Positions 20,721-31,949 are shown, numbered from the stretch's first letter. The stretch is DNA of 64,000 bases from Symbiodinium natans (GCA_905221605.1 CAJNDS010002314.1:338178-402177); one strand, 5' to 3'. The notes: a model not told the origin generated them from the letters alone. A program made the numbers and translations.

Positions 20721-20898
20721 CTGCACGGGTTTCGGGTTTCGGGTTTAGGGTTTAGGTTTTGAGGTTTCTTGGGCTCGGATTGAGGTTGAGGCTTCTCGGC
20801 TTTGGCTTACAGGACTTGAGGCTTTTGGCTTGGGTTTCGGTGGACTGTTATTTCGCCGGTCTTCATTGCCTTGGGCACAGGCACATCAAAAGGAGACC

Positions 20899-20921
20899 GC
20901 GGGGGGGGGGGGGGGGGGGGG
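20899..20921 (+). repeat. Poly-G tract
   Basis: About 23 G in a row; on the minus strand this is poly-C. Confidence 0.95.
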
Positions 20922-20949
20922 GTGAGTGAAGGACTCATGAAAATGTCAC

Positions 20950-21062
20950 CCTAAACCCCAAACCCCAAACCCTAAACCCTAAACAATAAACCCTAAACCC
21001 TAAACCCTAAACCCTAAACCCTAAACCCTAACCCTAAACCCTAAACCCTAAACCCTAAACCC
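20950..21062 (-). repeat. CCCTAAA array
   Basis: About 15 units with few variants. Confidence 0.95.
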
Positions 21063-21771
21063 CGAGCCCTCAGCCTGGGATGGTTTCTACGAACTTAGTA
21101 GAAGGTTGGCAGAGGTGGTCAGGAGGCTGCCCGGGTTCGCCCATTGCTTTTGCCTCGGTTTGGGGGTTGTTTCTGCATAGAAACCCGAACCCTTTTGGGT
21201 CTGTAGGGTTTGGGGTTTAGGGCTGAGGCGTTCAGGACGTTCAGGGCTTCAGGCGTATTTTTGTTAATGGAGTTCGGGACCCAATGTGTGGGCAGGGAGA
21301 GCTGATGGATTGGAGCAAAAAAGGAACCCTAAACCATCAACCCTACACCCTAAACCCTGAACACCCTAAAAACCCTAAAAACCCTATCAACCCTGTAAAC
21401 CCTGTAAACCCTACAAAACCTGAAAACCCTAAAAACACTATAAACCCTATAAACCCTAAGAACCCTAAGAACCCTAAGCCTTAAGCTCTAGCCCCTACGC
21501 CCCTCAAACCCTCAACCCCTTACCAAGAGTTAAGAGTTAGACTAGAGGGTCTGACCCAGAACCCCAAACCCCAAACCCCAAACCCTAAACCCTAAAACCC
21601 TAAACCCTAAACAGTAAGGCACCCTACCTGGGTGGCGGTCAGGACATCAGCCTCTCCACCAGAAGGGCATTTGTTGGTGTTTAGGGTTTGTTTAGGGTTT
21701 AGGGTTTGGGGTTTGGGGTTTAGGGTTTAGGGTTTAGGGTCTAGTCTAAGTGTTTCGGGCTCAGGTAGCAT

Positions 21772-21980
21772 GGGATCCGAGGTCTGGGCCCTTCATCTGG
21801 CCCCCTTGCTATGTAACCTTTATGTGCACTACACGAAATAGGGTAGGTATTTCTGTTTTTGGTGAGTGTATATAAGGTTCCTTTTTAAAATTGGTGAGTG
21901 TATATGCTGGGTCGCCTTTTGGGGGTACAAGAAATATAAACCCTACTTCATATAGTATAAGGGCCCACACTTCGGATCCC
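21772..21980 (+). mobile_element. MITE-like element with 26-bp terminal inverted repeats
   Basis: Left GGGATCCGAGGTCTGGGCCC, right reverse complement GGGATCCGAAGTGTGGGCCC. Internal GGTGAGTGTATAT occurs twice. 209 bp, single copy in the window. Confidence 0.75.
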
Positions 21981-22029
21981 TTATAGGGGTCCCGTGGTTC
22001 CAACCTGAGAGGTAGGGCAGGGCTTCAAG

Positions 22030-22205
22030 GGCTGAGGGTTCAGGGTTCAGGGTTCAGGGTTCAGGGTTTGGGGTTTGGGGTCTGGGGTATAGGGTTCGGG
22101 GTTCAGGGTTCAGGGTTCAGGGTTCAGGGTTCAGGGTTCAGGGTTTAGGGTTTAGGGTTTAGGGTTTAGGGTTTAGGGTTTAGGGTTTAGGGCTTAGGGC
22201 TTAGG
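22030..22205 (+). repeat. TTCAGGG array merging into TTTAGGG
   Basis: Two runs of TTCAGGG (22036-22065 and 22090-22140) followed by about nine TTTAGGG units. Confidence 0.95.
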
Positions 22206-22647
22206 GTTGGGGCATTTTGGGGCTTTCAGGGTTTCGGGCTTACTTAATTAGGGCAATTCGGGCTTTGAGGACGTCGCAAGGCTTTAGGATCCTGGGGCTT
22301 CCCGTCCATGTAGGGGTTTAGGGTTCAGGGCTTCGATTTTGGGATTTAGGGTTTAGGGTTTAGGGTTTATGGTTTAGGGTGTCTTTGGTTGGGTTCAGGG
22401 TGCCGAACGGAGAGCTCTGAAGGTTTCAAGGTTGCGTGAATTGCTTCTCTTGCTGGTGCTTTAGGGGAGTGGATAGGGTTTCGGGTTTAGTGTTTAGAGC
22501 CGGGCGGACCCTGGACCCTGAATCTTGAAGATCCAACGCATCATGTCGCTTTTCTACACCCTAAACTTGAAAACCCTAAACCCTAAACCCTAAACCCTAG
22601 ACCCTGAACTTGTGGATCCTAAGCCCCAAACCCTGTAAGAACCCAAC

Positions 22648-22744
22648 CTCCAGCCCGATCTCCTCGGGTCCGGGCCCGGGCATCAGCAAGCGTGACCGTG
22701 AAGCTCGGCAAGGCATTCGCATATAAGGCCAGCCAGACAGTGTC
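22648..22744 (-). CDS. Candidate exon, WLALYANALPSFTVTLA
   Basis: Acceptor GACAAG|G, donor GGAG|GTTGGG; 97 nt open: DTVWLALYANALPSFTVTLA then an Arg-rich end. Bordered by a TTTAGGG array on the acceptor side. Confidence 0.55.
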
Positions 22745-23182
22745 CTTGTCTCTTTTTAGAGGGTTTAGGGTTTAGGGTTTAGGGTTTAAGGTTTAGGGTT
22801 TAGGGTTTAGGGTTTAGGGTGTAGGGTGTAGGGTTCAGGGATTAGGATTTGGTTTAGTGTTTAGGGGGTTCTGGGTTGGCCTTTAAACCCTTTGAAAACA
22901 ACATCTTTACATTGGGTTCCTTATAAACCCAAATAAGGCAAAGCTAAAATGTCCCCACAGCCAACCTAGGTTTACAGGGCCTCGAGGTCTTGGAATGCAA
23001 TTGTTTGCGTGCTTTGGGCCCGAGAGTCTGGGGTTTGGAGTTTAGGGTTTGGGGAGCCCTAAACCCTAAGCCCTAAGCCCTAAATCCTGGTTTTTTTTGT
23101 CCCCGTATCAGTAGCTTACGCCAACTCCACGTCCGCAAGGCCCCATACTTGGAGGTTCATGGAACTTACTACCCGATTGCAT

Positions 23183-23338
23183 CTGTACTTATAGCCCACT
23201 TATAAACCCTCTAAGTGCCCTGATACCACGATGGGCCACTGGACCCTAGAACCCCTTGAAAATTCCCTTTACATATAGGGTTGATTATGGGGATTCTATA
23301 AGGCCGAATGGCCCATCCTGGTATGGTTATAAGTACAG
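23183..23338 (+). mobile_element. MITE-like element with split inverted repeats
   Basis: CTGTACTTATA and TACCACGATGGGCCA at the left are mirrored by TGGCCCATCCTGGTA and TATAAGTACAG at the right, with about 25 bp extra in the left arm. Confidence 0.6.
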
Positions 23339-23573
23339 TAAAGAGGACAGTTATACTTGGTTAATCCTCCAAATATGCCTTGGCTCTCCTTGGCTTAGGT
23401 GGATGTTGGCCTGTTGTGGCTTGGCCCTTGGCTGGTTCATTCACTTAGCTTACAGCTAGGTTGCCCAGTAACCTAGGATGAAAAAGGGTGCCCCTTTTTT
23501 GCTTAGAGGGGTTTATAAGGGAGCCTAAACCTACCAAAAAGGGAATAAGGGTACGACTGGGCATCTTAGTTAC

Positions 23574-23640
23574 AGTTGTCATAGCGGCCATCCGAACATC
23601 CCCCGCAACAAGGGTGACTTCTACCTCGAAATAGTCCTTG
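23574..23640 (-). CDS. Candidate exon, FEVEVTLVAGDVRMA
   Basis: Acceptor GAGTAG, donor ACT|GTAACT; 67 nt open: KDYFEVEVTLVAGDVRMAAM. LVAGD recurs in the block at 51811-51853 with only third-base differences, a coding-type signature. Confidence 0.6.
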
Positions 23641-23875
23641 CTACTCTCGGTCTCAGATTTGTGGGCACAACCCTAAACCCTATAGGCTCTAAGCCCTGGT
23701 GGTGACCTGTAGGTCTGCTTCGGGTTTAGGGCTTCAATGTCTCGGTTATAGACTATAACTTATAGTCCTAAACCCTTGGGATTAGAGTCTGGGTTTCACC
23801 TCTTCAGGATTTCGGGTTTAGGGTTTAGGGCTGAGGGTGGAGGGTTCCGTTCCCAAAACGTGATCAACTCTCTGA

Positions 23876-23990
23876 ACCCTAAACCCTAAACCCTAAACCC
23901 TAAACCCTAAACCCTAAACCCTAAACCCTAAACCCTAAACCCTAAACCCTAAACCCTAACCCCTAAACCCTAAACCCTAAACCCTAAACT
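23876..23990 (-). repeat. CCCTAAA array, about 16 units
   Basis: Near-perfect, just before the donor of the next candidate exon. Confidence 0.95.
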
Positions 23991-24000
23991 GACAGGAGAC

Positions 24001-24045
24001 CTCGTCAGGGACTCGACCGATAGCTGCACCACTGGCGCTCAGAGC
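24001..24045 (-). CDS. Candidate exon
   Basis: Acceptor CCCTGACAG|G, donor GACGAG|GTCTCC; 15 codons: ALSASGAAIGRVPDE. Confidence 0.45.
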
Positions 24046-24072
24046 CTGTCAGGGGTGGGAGGCACAACGCCT

Positions 24073-24148
24073 GGTTTAGGGTTTAGGGTTTAGGGTTTAG
24101 GGTTTAGGGTTTAGGGTTTAAGGTTTAGGGTTTAGGGTTTAGGGTTTA
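24073..24148 (+). repeat. TTTAGGG array
   Basis: About ten units on the acceptor side of exon 24001-24045; C-type repeats lie at the other end of the same interval (24420-24556). Confidence 0.95.
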
Positions 24149-24558
24149 GGGGTTAGGGGTTCGGGTTTTGGGTGTCTTTGGGCTTTGGGGGTGGGCGGAA
24201 ACCCCTAAAGCCCTGAGACCCGAACCCTCAATCTCGACCTCGCAGCTTGTTAGGCTTTTTGGGGGGTTTGAGGCTTTCGGGTTTAGGGCTTAGGTTGCGT
24301 TTTGCTCTGGTGGGCTTATGGGATTTCAGTAGGTACTTGATAGTCCCCACAATCGACTTCAATAAGAAGCCCTGCATGGGGCGGGGGGGGAGAGGGACCC
24401 TAAGTCGATAATCCCCATCAACCCTATAAACCCTATAAACCCTGCAAACCCTATGAACCCTATAACACGAACCCTATAAACCCTAAACCCTAAACCCTAA
24501 ACCCTAAACCCTAAACCCTAAACCCTAAACCCGAAACCCCAAACCCTAAACCCTAAAC

Positions 24559-24620
24559 CGGTCCTGGGCAGTCCAGGCCCCACCCTGGCTCGAAGTGTAG
24601 GGGGTCGCGGCATTTTGGAC
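24559..24620 (-). CDS. Candidate exon with telomeric donor
   Basis: Acceptor CCACTGAG|G, donor CCG|GTTTAGGG; 62 nt open: VQNAATPYTSSQGGAWTAQD. Confidence 0.5.
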
Positions 24621-25198
24621 CTCAGTGGAGGCTCAGGGTTTGGGGTTTAGGGTTTAGGGCTTGGGGCTTGGGGTTTAGGGTTTAGGGTTTAGGGTTTTGG
24701 GTTTGGGGTTTCGGGTTTTGGGGTTTGGGGGTTTAGGGTTTAGGATTTGTGAGTTAAGGGTTTAGGGTTTAGGGTTTGGAGTTTAGGGTTTAGGGTCTAG
24801 GGTCTAGGGATAAGGGCTTCGGGTTCCAGGTGCAGATGCAGAGACCCTGTGTAACACTGGGATCTTTCAGGGTTTTGGCATTGTTTAGGGCCTATACCAA
24901 CACATCCCCCCCCCCCTCCACTAACCCAGTCACAGGCCCCAAAAAATCCCAAACCATCTCAGCATCCCTAGAGTACCTCAAGCTTGGCACCAAGGTGCCC
25001 CAAAGCCCACAATCCCTGAAGCCCTACAGCCCACCAGAATCGACAAGCACCTACACTCCAAAACACCGGAACCTACATACACCCCACACCCGACAGTCCT
25101 AAACCCCAAAAGCCTGGACCCAACAGCCCCAAAGCCCCAAACCCTGAAACCCCAAAACCAAAAAGCCCTCAAATCAAAACCCTAAACACCCTAAACAT

Positions 25199-25290
25199 GG
25201 GATGTTCCCCCTTGTACTAATCGCCCTTATAAATGATGCGCACTAATTATCATCCCTATTTAGGACTGTTAGTATACGGGGGAACATCCC
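25199..25290 (+). mobile_element. MITE-like element, family E, intact copy
   Basis: 92 bp; left end GGGATGTTCCCCCTTGTACT, right end reverse complement GGGATGTTCCCCCGTATACT, about 24 of 28 matching. Related copies at 32511-32605 and 63920-64000. Confidence 0.85.
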
Positions 25291-25309
25291 AACCCGGAAC
25301 CCCAAGACC

Positions 25310-25683
25310 CTAAAGCCCAAACCCCAAACCCCAAACCCCAAGCCCTAAGCCCTAAGCCCTAAGCCCTAAACCCTAAACCCTAAACCATAAACCCTGAACC
25401 CCAAACCCTAAGCCCCAAACCCCGAACCCCAAACCCCAAACGCTAAACCCTAATCCCCCCAAAACCCTAAACCCGAAACCCTAAACCCTACACCCCAAAC
25501 CCTAAACCCTAAATCCTAAATCCTAAACCCTAAACCCTAAACCCTAAACCCTAAACCCTAAACCCTAAACCCTAAACCCTAAACCCTAAACCCTAAACCC
25601 TAAGCCCTAAGCCCTAAGCCCTAAGCCCTAAGCCCTGTAACCCTAAACAATAAACCCTAAACCCTGAACCCCAAACCCTAAAC
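25310..25683 (-). repeat. CCCTAAA arrays with CCCTAAG and CCCCAAA blocks
   Basis: Long C-type region ending exactly at the donor of exon 25684-25769. Confidence 0.95.
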
Positions 25684-25769
25684 CCCCCGGAGATCCTTTC
25701 AGCAAGCCAGGGCGCCGAGAGCTTGAAGCTGAGCTGTGGCCCCTGGGGAAGCAGAGAGAGGTCCGGCAC
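25684..25769 (-). CDS. Candidate exon, LSFKLSAPWLAERISGG, telomeric donor
   Basis: Acceptor CCCTCCAG|G (or CTTCCCCAG inside), donor GGGG|GTTTAGGG. 86 nt open: LSLLPQGPQLSFKLSAPWLA. Excellent beta pattern; the preferred frame reads through the internal acceptor as well. Confidence 0.6.
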
Positions 25770-25774
25770 CTGGA

Positions 25775-26010
25775 GGGTTTAGGGTTTAGGTTTGGGGTTT
25801 AGGGTTTAGGGTTTAGGGTTTAGGGTTTAGGGTTTAGGGTTTGGGGTTTGGGGCTTAGGGTTTAGGGGTTAGGATGTGGGTTTAGGGTTTAGGGTTTAGG
25901 GTTCAGGGTTTAGGGTTTAGGGTTTAGGGTTTAGCATTTAGGGTTTGGGGTTTGGGCATTTGGGGTTTGGGGTTTAGGGCTTGGGGTTTAGGATTTGGGG
26001 TTTGGGTGTA
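25775..26010 (+). repeat. TTTAGGG and TTTGGGG arrays
   Basis: G-type at the acceptor side of exon 25684-25769; the same interval ends in a CCCTAAA array (26155-26248) at the next donor. Confidence 0.95.
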
Positions 26011-26154
26011 GGGTTCCCAATAGGCTTCAGGAGGCACCTAAATGCTCTGACTCCAACGAACCTAGACTACGAAAGCCTCTCAATCCATAACTCTAACACG
26101 CTAAGCCCGAGAGCCCGAAGCCCCAACACCCCTTATCCCTAAATCCCCCGGACC

Positions 26155-26248
26155 CTAAACCCTAAACCCTAAACCCTAAACCCTAAACCCTAAACCCTAA
26201 ACCCTAAACCTTAAACCCCAAACCCTAAACCCCAAACCCCAAAACCCT
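26155..26248 (-). repeat. CCCTAAA array
   Basis: About nine perfect units, then CCCCAAA. Confidence 0.95.
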
Positions 26249-26250
26249 AC

Positions 26251-26306
26251 GCGGGCCTCGATGGTGCCGTTCGTGGACACAAAAGATGCCCCGCGGCGGG
26301 TCACAC
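26251..26306 (-). CDS. Candidate exon, GASFVSTNGTIEAR
   Basis: Acceptor GACGAG|G, donor CGC|GTAGGG; 56 nt open: VTRRGASFVSTNGTIEAR. Confidence 0.55.
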
Positions 26307-26392
26307 CTCGTCTTTGATCCCACGGTTTAGGGTTTAAGGTTTAGGGTTTAGGGTTTAGGGTTTACGGTTTAGGGTTTAGGGTTTAGGGTTTA

Positions 26393-26510
26393 GGGACCCT
26401 TGTACCGGGCCTTAGGGGGTACTTAGTGGTTATCTAGGGGTTACTTAGGAATACAGGGGCACTATGAGGTATATATAGGGGTTATATAGGGGAATAAGAT
26501 TGAGGGTCCC
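26393..26510 (+). mobile_element. MITE-like element, family D
   Basis: 118 bp between GGGACCCTTGTA and GAGGGTCCC. Shares order and spacing of TTAGGGG, GGTTATCT, TATATAGG and GGAA(T/C)AAGATT with 27729-27860 and, reversed, with 9272-9490. Confidence 0.7.
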
Positions 26511-27325
26511 GTTCGGGTTTCGGGGGGCTTAGGACGTAGGGTTCAGAGTTGCTTTTCTGGAGGGGCGGGCTTAGGGCTTAATTAAGCTCTATACGCCCTA
26601 AGCCCTACGCGGGCCTTCCAAGGGAAGCCGAAAACCTCACACCCTAAACCCTACCGCACTCGTTTTTGTTAAGGATAAACCCTAAGCCCTGAACCCCGAA
26701 ACCTTCAACCCATGAACCCTAAACCCTAAACTCTAACCCCCTAACCCCTAACCCCTTAACCCCCTAACCCCCTACTGAATCTTAATCCTAAAATGCCAAA
26801 CCTCAAACCCCTAGACTCCAAAACGACTGGGCATCCTAGAAGCAAACCCTAAACCCTGAACCCTGAATGCTGAACCTTAAATCCTAAAACCCCGAACCCC
26901 TTGAAACCCCCCTGAGCTCGCGGCGCGCGGCCGTGCCCGAATTGACGGGAAAGCAGCGCAGCTCCGTCTTCTGCCTCTGTTCAGAAGTTGGAAAGAAGCC
27001 CTCTAACCCCCGATATGAGGCCACAGACTACGCTGCGATCCCTTAACCTTCGCATCCTGAACCCTAAGCCCTAAACCCTACACCTTTCAGAGGCCCCTAA
27101 ACCCTACACCTTTCAGATGCCCCTAAACCCTAAACCCTACACCCTAAGCCCTAAACCCTACACCTTTCAGAGGCCCCCAGGCGTGCCCAAGACCCACAAG
27201 ACCCCCGAGAGCCTCAAGCGAATATCTGATTTTCACGGGCTAAACCCTAAAACCCTAGACCCTAAACCCTAAACCCTGAACCCTAAACCCTAAACCCTAA
27301 ATCCCTAAACCCTAAACCCCTGCAC

Positions 27326-27400
27326 ATGACTTCCAAGCAATGGTGTGAACGGCTGCCAGATGTAGCTCTGGGTCCAGGCACCCCGGAAAAAGGGCGGGTA
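27326..27400 (-). CDS. Candidate exon, RGAWTQSYIWQP
   Basis: Acceptor CTTCGGCAG, donor CAT|GTGCAG; 25 codons open: PPFFRGAWTQSYIWQPFTPL. GAWTQ and the flanking nucleotides recur at 34788-34912, so the two are paralogous exons. Confidence 0.6.
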
Positions 27401-27572
27401 CTGCCGAAGCAGGGCCGCGTCCCAGCAAGCCCAAAACCGCTAAGCCCCCAAAATTTGAACTAAATCAGGGTTCAGCAGCCAATCCCTAAACCCTAAACCC
27501 TAAACCCGAAACCCTAAACCCCGAGCCTTGGAGTTTCCTGTTTAGGGTTTAGGGTTAGCACCCCTTGCCCAC

Positions 27573-27616
27573 CTGGCATCGAGGTCCGTCGGCGCCAGGA
27601 ACGAACAGGAGGAGGC
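27573..27616 (-). CDS. Candidate exon
   Basis: Acceptor GTTCAG|G, donor GCCAG|GTGGGC, 44 nt: ASSCSFLAPTDLDA. Confidence 0.45.
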
Positions 27617-27640
27617 CTGAACTGAATCGACTAAAGGAGG

Positions 27641-27728
27641 GGCCCTTATAACGGGACCTTAGAGGTTATTTGGGGTTTAGGGTTTAGGGTTTAGGGTTTA
27701 GGGTTTAGGATTTAGGGTTTAGGGTTTA
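27641..27728 (+). mobile_element. Left-end fragment of family D, cut by telomeric repeats
   Basis: GGGCCCTTATAACGGGACCT and the following bases match the left end of the next copy (27729), then give way to a TTTAGGG array (27673-27728), as if an element was broken and replaced by telomeric repeats. Confidence 0.6.
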
Positions 27729-27860
27729 GGACCCTTATAAGGGACGTTAGGGGTTAGCTATCTTGGGGGGTGATGTAAGGGCTGCTTCGGTATGTAGGGA
27801 TACAAGGCATATCTAAATCATATATAGGCTTTTTTTTCGGGGAACAAGATTCAGGGTCCC
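27729..27860 (+). mobile_element. MITE-like element, family D
   Basis: Begins GGACCCTTATAAGGGACGTT directly after a TTTAGGG array and ends CAGGGTCCC; colinear with 26393-26510. Confidence 0.7.
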
Positions 27861-28061
27861 TTCTAGGGGTCCCTCTTAAGCCCAGAAGCCCTAAAAGCCA
27901 CTTGGCTTGAAGCCTGAAGCCTTCAGGGTTTAAGGTTTTAGGGTTTAGGGTTTGGGGTTTAGGGTTTAGGGTTAAGGGTTTGGGGTTTAGGGTTTAGGGT
28001 TGAGGGCTGCCTGAAGCCTCAACCCCAAACCCCAAACCCTAAACCCTCCCAACACACCCAC

Positions 28062-28112
28062 AAGGGGAGCGTTGGGAGAATGGCCCTCGCAAGCGCACCA
28101 GATTGTCGGAAA
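28062..28112 (-). CDS. Candidate exon, Cys-containing
   Basis: Acceptor GCCTGAAG, donor CTT|GTGGGT, 17 codons: FPTIWCACEGHSPNAPL. Confidence 0.45.
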
Positions 28113-28441
28113 CTTCAGGCGCTCACGGCTTTCAGTCCCTTAACTCACTTAAGGTGTCGGGTTTTTTGGGCTTAGGGTTCTTCGGGCTTGCACATAGGCC
28201 GGCTGGGTGTAGGCCGTAGGCTGTGCAACGTAAAGGCCAAACCTTTTACAGGACTCGAGTGCTTTCAAAGCCTAAGCCCCAAGCTCAAAGCTCCAAGCCC
28301 TGGACCCTAACCTCCGAAACTGTCAACCCCGAAACCCGACACCCTGAACCCCAAACCCTAAACCCTAAACCCTAAACCCTAACCCCTAAACCCTAAACCC
28401 TAACCCCTAAACCCTAAACCCTAAATACGGCAAACCTATAC

Positions 28442-28489
28442 CAGGATTGTCGGAGCCTCCCCACCAGGCAGCGAAAGCTCGAACTGCTC
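28442..28489 (-). CDS. Candidate exon, FELSLPGGEAP
   Basis: Acceptor CAAGAAG|G, donor CTG|GTATAG, 16 codons: EQFELSLPGGEAPTIL. Confidence 0.55.
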
Positions 28490-28850
28490 CTTCTTGCACT
28501 TTGGGCTGTGGGGTTTGGGCGAGGAGGGTTTATAGGGTTCATATGGTTTATAGGGTTGATTGGGTTGATTGGGTTTATAGGGTCTTTAGGGTTTATTTAT
28601 AGGGTTGATAGAGTTGATAGGGTTTATAGGATTTATCGGATGTATAGGGTTTAGGGTTTCGGGTTTAGGGTTTAGGGCTTAGGGCTTAGGGCTTAGGGTT
28701 TAGGGTTTAGGGTTTAGGGCTTAGGGTGTAGCAGCGCATTCTTTTGGTCGAATGACCATGCTCGAGGAGTGGCAGGACTGCCAGGCGCGAAGCTCTTGTG
28801 TAATATGGGGTTTAGGGATTAGGGTTTAGGGTTTAGGGTTTAGGGTTTAG

Positions 28851-28950
28851 GGCTTTACGAAAAATGAGGGACCCCTAATATAGTCCCCCAAAGAGTATAG
28901 GACCCCTTCAATAAGGCCCCCAGTAAGGTACCCTAGTTTCGGAAATCGCC
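28851..28950 (+). mobile_element. MITE-like element, family A
   Basis: Starts GGCTTTACGAAAAATGAGGG and ends TTTCGGAAATCGCC, forming imperfect inverted ends; carries GACCCCTAATATAG and AAGGTACC like the copies at 31950, 38979, 41086 and 46620. Confidence 0.75.
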
Positions 28951-29196
28951 ATATGGCGGCCTGAATATGTGCAGTAGGGTTTTGGGAATTGTGATAGTAG
29001 AACTATACAGGGGCCCCATAAGGGAATAGTATTGCTACTTAGTCCGACCCCTAGCGGCAGGGGGCCTGCCCAGGTCGTGCGGATGCTTTAGTCTTGAGAT
29101 TGAACCCTCAGCCTTTCACCCCCAGTCCTACCGCAAACCCTAAACCCTAAACCGTAAACCCTACACCCTAAACCCAAAACCGCCCCTCTCCCCCAC

Positions 29197-29241
29197 GGGC
29201 TCCGCAGCATTCAGCAACCGAAAAGAGAAGACGACGTCGCT
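29197..29241 (-). CDS. Candidate exon, VVFSFRLLNAAEP
   Basis: Acceptor CCGGCAG, donor CCC|GTGGGG, 15 codons: SDVVFSFRLLNAAEP. The F-F-L-N-x-x-x-P pattern resembles VQLMLTNP at 33102-33155. Confidence 0.5.
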
Positions 29242-29609
29242 CTGCCGGCCGAGGAGAAGCCTCGGCTGTCATGCACATCAAGTTGAGGGTGTAGGGTTAA
29301 CTTTGGCTTCGGGGTTTGGGGTTTGGGGTTCCGGGTTTAGGGTTTAGGGTTTTGGGTTTGGGGTTTAGGGTCTAGGGTTTGGGGTTTGGGGGGTTTAGAG
29401 TACGTAGTTTATGGCCTCGGTCTTTCGGATTTGGAAGGGCCCCCTAGACCACAAACCCTATAAGCCCGATAAGGGTTGCAGAGCTTTGGCTTTTGTTGGG
29501 GGGCGAGGGGGGGTGAGGGTTAACCCTGAACGCTAAAAGGGTGCCCCCCTGATACAAATCGAAGCCCAGCAGCAGGCTTGGAAGCACCTGCGCAATCCAG
29601 CGAACTTGG

Positions 29610-29610
<1 letters not shown>

Positions 29611-29639
<29 letters not shown>
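29611..29639 (+). repeat. Poly-G tract
   Basis: About 29 G in a row. Confidence 0.95.
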
Positions 29640-29640
<1 letters not shown>

Positions 29641-30015
29641 TGAGCTTCAAGGCTGAAGGATTTAGGGACTGAGGGTTTCGTGTTGACGCAGAGTTGGTTG
29701 GGGTTTAGGGGCTTACGGGGGCTTCGGGGTTGTCAGGGTTTTGGCCTTAGGGTTTAGGGTGCGGTGCTTGGGGTTTGTTGCTGTTCTGGGAGTTTGGCAG
29801 GGGGGATGGTTTCTGGCTTGCTTATGGGCGGTTTAAGCCCTCAGCCGCAGTTGAAGCTTGCCAAACCCTCAATCCGAAACCCTAAATCCCAAACCCCAAA
29901 CTCTAAACCCTAAACCCCAAACCTAAACCCTAAACCCCAAACCCGAAACCCGAAACCCGAAACCCTAAACCCTACACCCTACACCCTAAGCCCTAAGCCT
30001 AAAAAAAGGGCGCGC

Positions 30016-30063
30016 CTGGAAGTCGAAGATCTGGAACTGGATGTCTGGTCCGCGGAAGGCGGT
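30016..30063 (-). CDS. Candidate exon, IQFQIFDF
   Basis: Acceptor GCCACCAG, 16 codons: TAFRGPDIQFQIFDFQ, then CAG|GCGCGC, a GC rather than GT donor. Confidence 0.4.
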
Positions 30064-30676
30064 CTGGTGGCGGGGGGCTTTTGGTTTAAGGCGTGACGGA
30101 CCCCAACCTAAACCCTAAGCCCTGAACCCTAAACCCTAAACCCTAAACCTCAACCCTAAACCCTAAACCCTAAACCCTAAATCCTAATCCTCAACCCTAA
30201 ACCCTATAAAGTCTAGGCTTTGTGGTTTAGGGTTTGGATTCGGGCTGGGGAGGCACGGACTGAGCGGGGTCGAGGGCTCTCATGGGGCGCAGATAAGAGC
30301 TAGGAAGGGGCTTGGAAGGGCTTTCTTAGGGTTTAGGGTTTAGGGTTTAGGGTGTAGGGTTTAGGGTTTAGGGCTTAGGGCTTAGGGTCTAGGGTCTAGG
30401 GTCTAGGTTTAGAGTTTAGGGTTTAGGGGTTTCGTAGGGTTTGCTACGGGGTTTGTGGCTTAGGGCGTAGGTGTAGGGTGTAGGGTTTCGGTGCCTGGAA
30501 AGCCATGCTCCCTAACGCCCCAAACCCCCAAAACCACAACAAAACAAACACGACCCTAAAAACCCTAAACCAACAAGCTTCAATCCCTTAAAGCCTCAAT
30601 CCCCTAAACCCTCTAAACCCTGAATCCTGTACCCTAAACCCTGAACCCTGAACCCTAAACCCTAAACCCTAAAACC

Positions 30677-30723
30677 TACGGTAAACTCCAGAAACTTGGA
30701 ATATCTTTTTGGAGTTTACCGTA
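30677..30723. repeat. Perfect 14-bp inverted repeat with 19-nt loop
   Basis: TACGGTAAACTCCA and its exact complement TGGAGTTTACCGTA lie within C-type telomeric repeats: a tiny fold-back unit. Confidence 0.9.
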
Positions 30724-31744
30724 AACCATAAACCCTCCTAAGTTACCAGCCCTAAACCCTGTGCCCTCAACCCTAAACCCTATAAAGCCTCAGTTCCCAA
30801 ACATCGGACTACGAACCAGCAAGGAAAAGACCCTGGGAAAAGTTATGTAGGGGATTTGGGGTCCTTCCAAATAGGTCCTTTCTGGTAGTTTTTTCAGTGT
30901 TCCTCCTAAACCCTAAACCCTAAACCCTAAACCCCAAAACCACCCCCTCCCCCCCCCCTCGGTTTTTGAGGCCTTTCAGTGCGCTTAAGGTTGCGGAGCG
31001 GAACGTGAGGGTTGGAGTGCAGAAGCGCTGACCCTACACCCCAGGTGTCCCATGTCTCCCCTGACAGGATAACGTAAGGTTCCTCGTTCGCTTACTCCCG
31101 ATTCGAAACTCGTTATGGCAGATTCGTGAGTTGTGGTCCCTATTGGGGTTCCCAGTGCAATAGGGAGTGCGGGGTTGGGTTTAGAGAGAACTGTCCAAAA
31201 CCTGGACACTCTTGTCCAAAGAAGACAAACCAAAGCCCCCACGAAACGATGTACACCACCCCAAACTGCTGCAGGGGGCCTCAAAGCGGGTGACGCTGCA
31301 GCCGCGGCAGCCCGCGCGGGGGCCTTGCTTGGGGGGAGTTTGGGGTCGGGAATGGAATTGACGGTCTACTCCTTAAACTGGTCATAACTGGATGAACCTT
31401 ACCCTAAGCCCTAAACCCTAAACCCTAAACACTAAACCCTAAACTCTAAACCCTAGCCCAACAAAAGGTTAACCTTGTGTATCTACTTGGATTCTATACA
31501 ACCAAAAGGTTAAAGGTTGCCTACCCAGTCCCTAATTTACATAGAATGCCCTAACTATAGGGCTTTATGGATTTAGGGTTTAGGGTTTAGGGTGTAGGGA
31601 TTCATTAGGGTTTATAGGGTGCTATCCTTTTGTTTTTATAGATCTTAATTGTAGAGAGGCTCTTTGTCCACCAGTAGAATGTACTTACTGTTGGTTAGTA
31701 TAGCATGGTAAAAATCAAAAACAAAAAAGCCAAGACCCTAACCC

Positions 31745-31850
31745 TAAACCCTAAACCCCTAAACCCCTAAACCCCTAAACCCCTAAACCCCTAAACCCCT
31801 AAACCCCTAAACCCCTAAACCCCTAAACCCCTAAACCCCTAAACCCAAAC
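31745..31850 (-). repeat. CCCCTAAA array
   Basis: About eleven perfect units of the 8-bp variant CCCCTAAA. Confidence 0.95.
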
Positions 31851-31949
31851 CGGCACAGAATGGGCTGAGCCAAGGAGGCACAAGTGCTGAGACACCCAGG
31901 CACAGGGGACTATGACCTTTTGTCTTCTTGGGCTCCTCAGCAAAATGGG

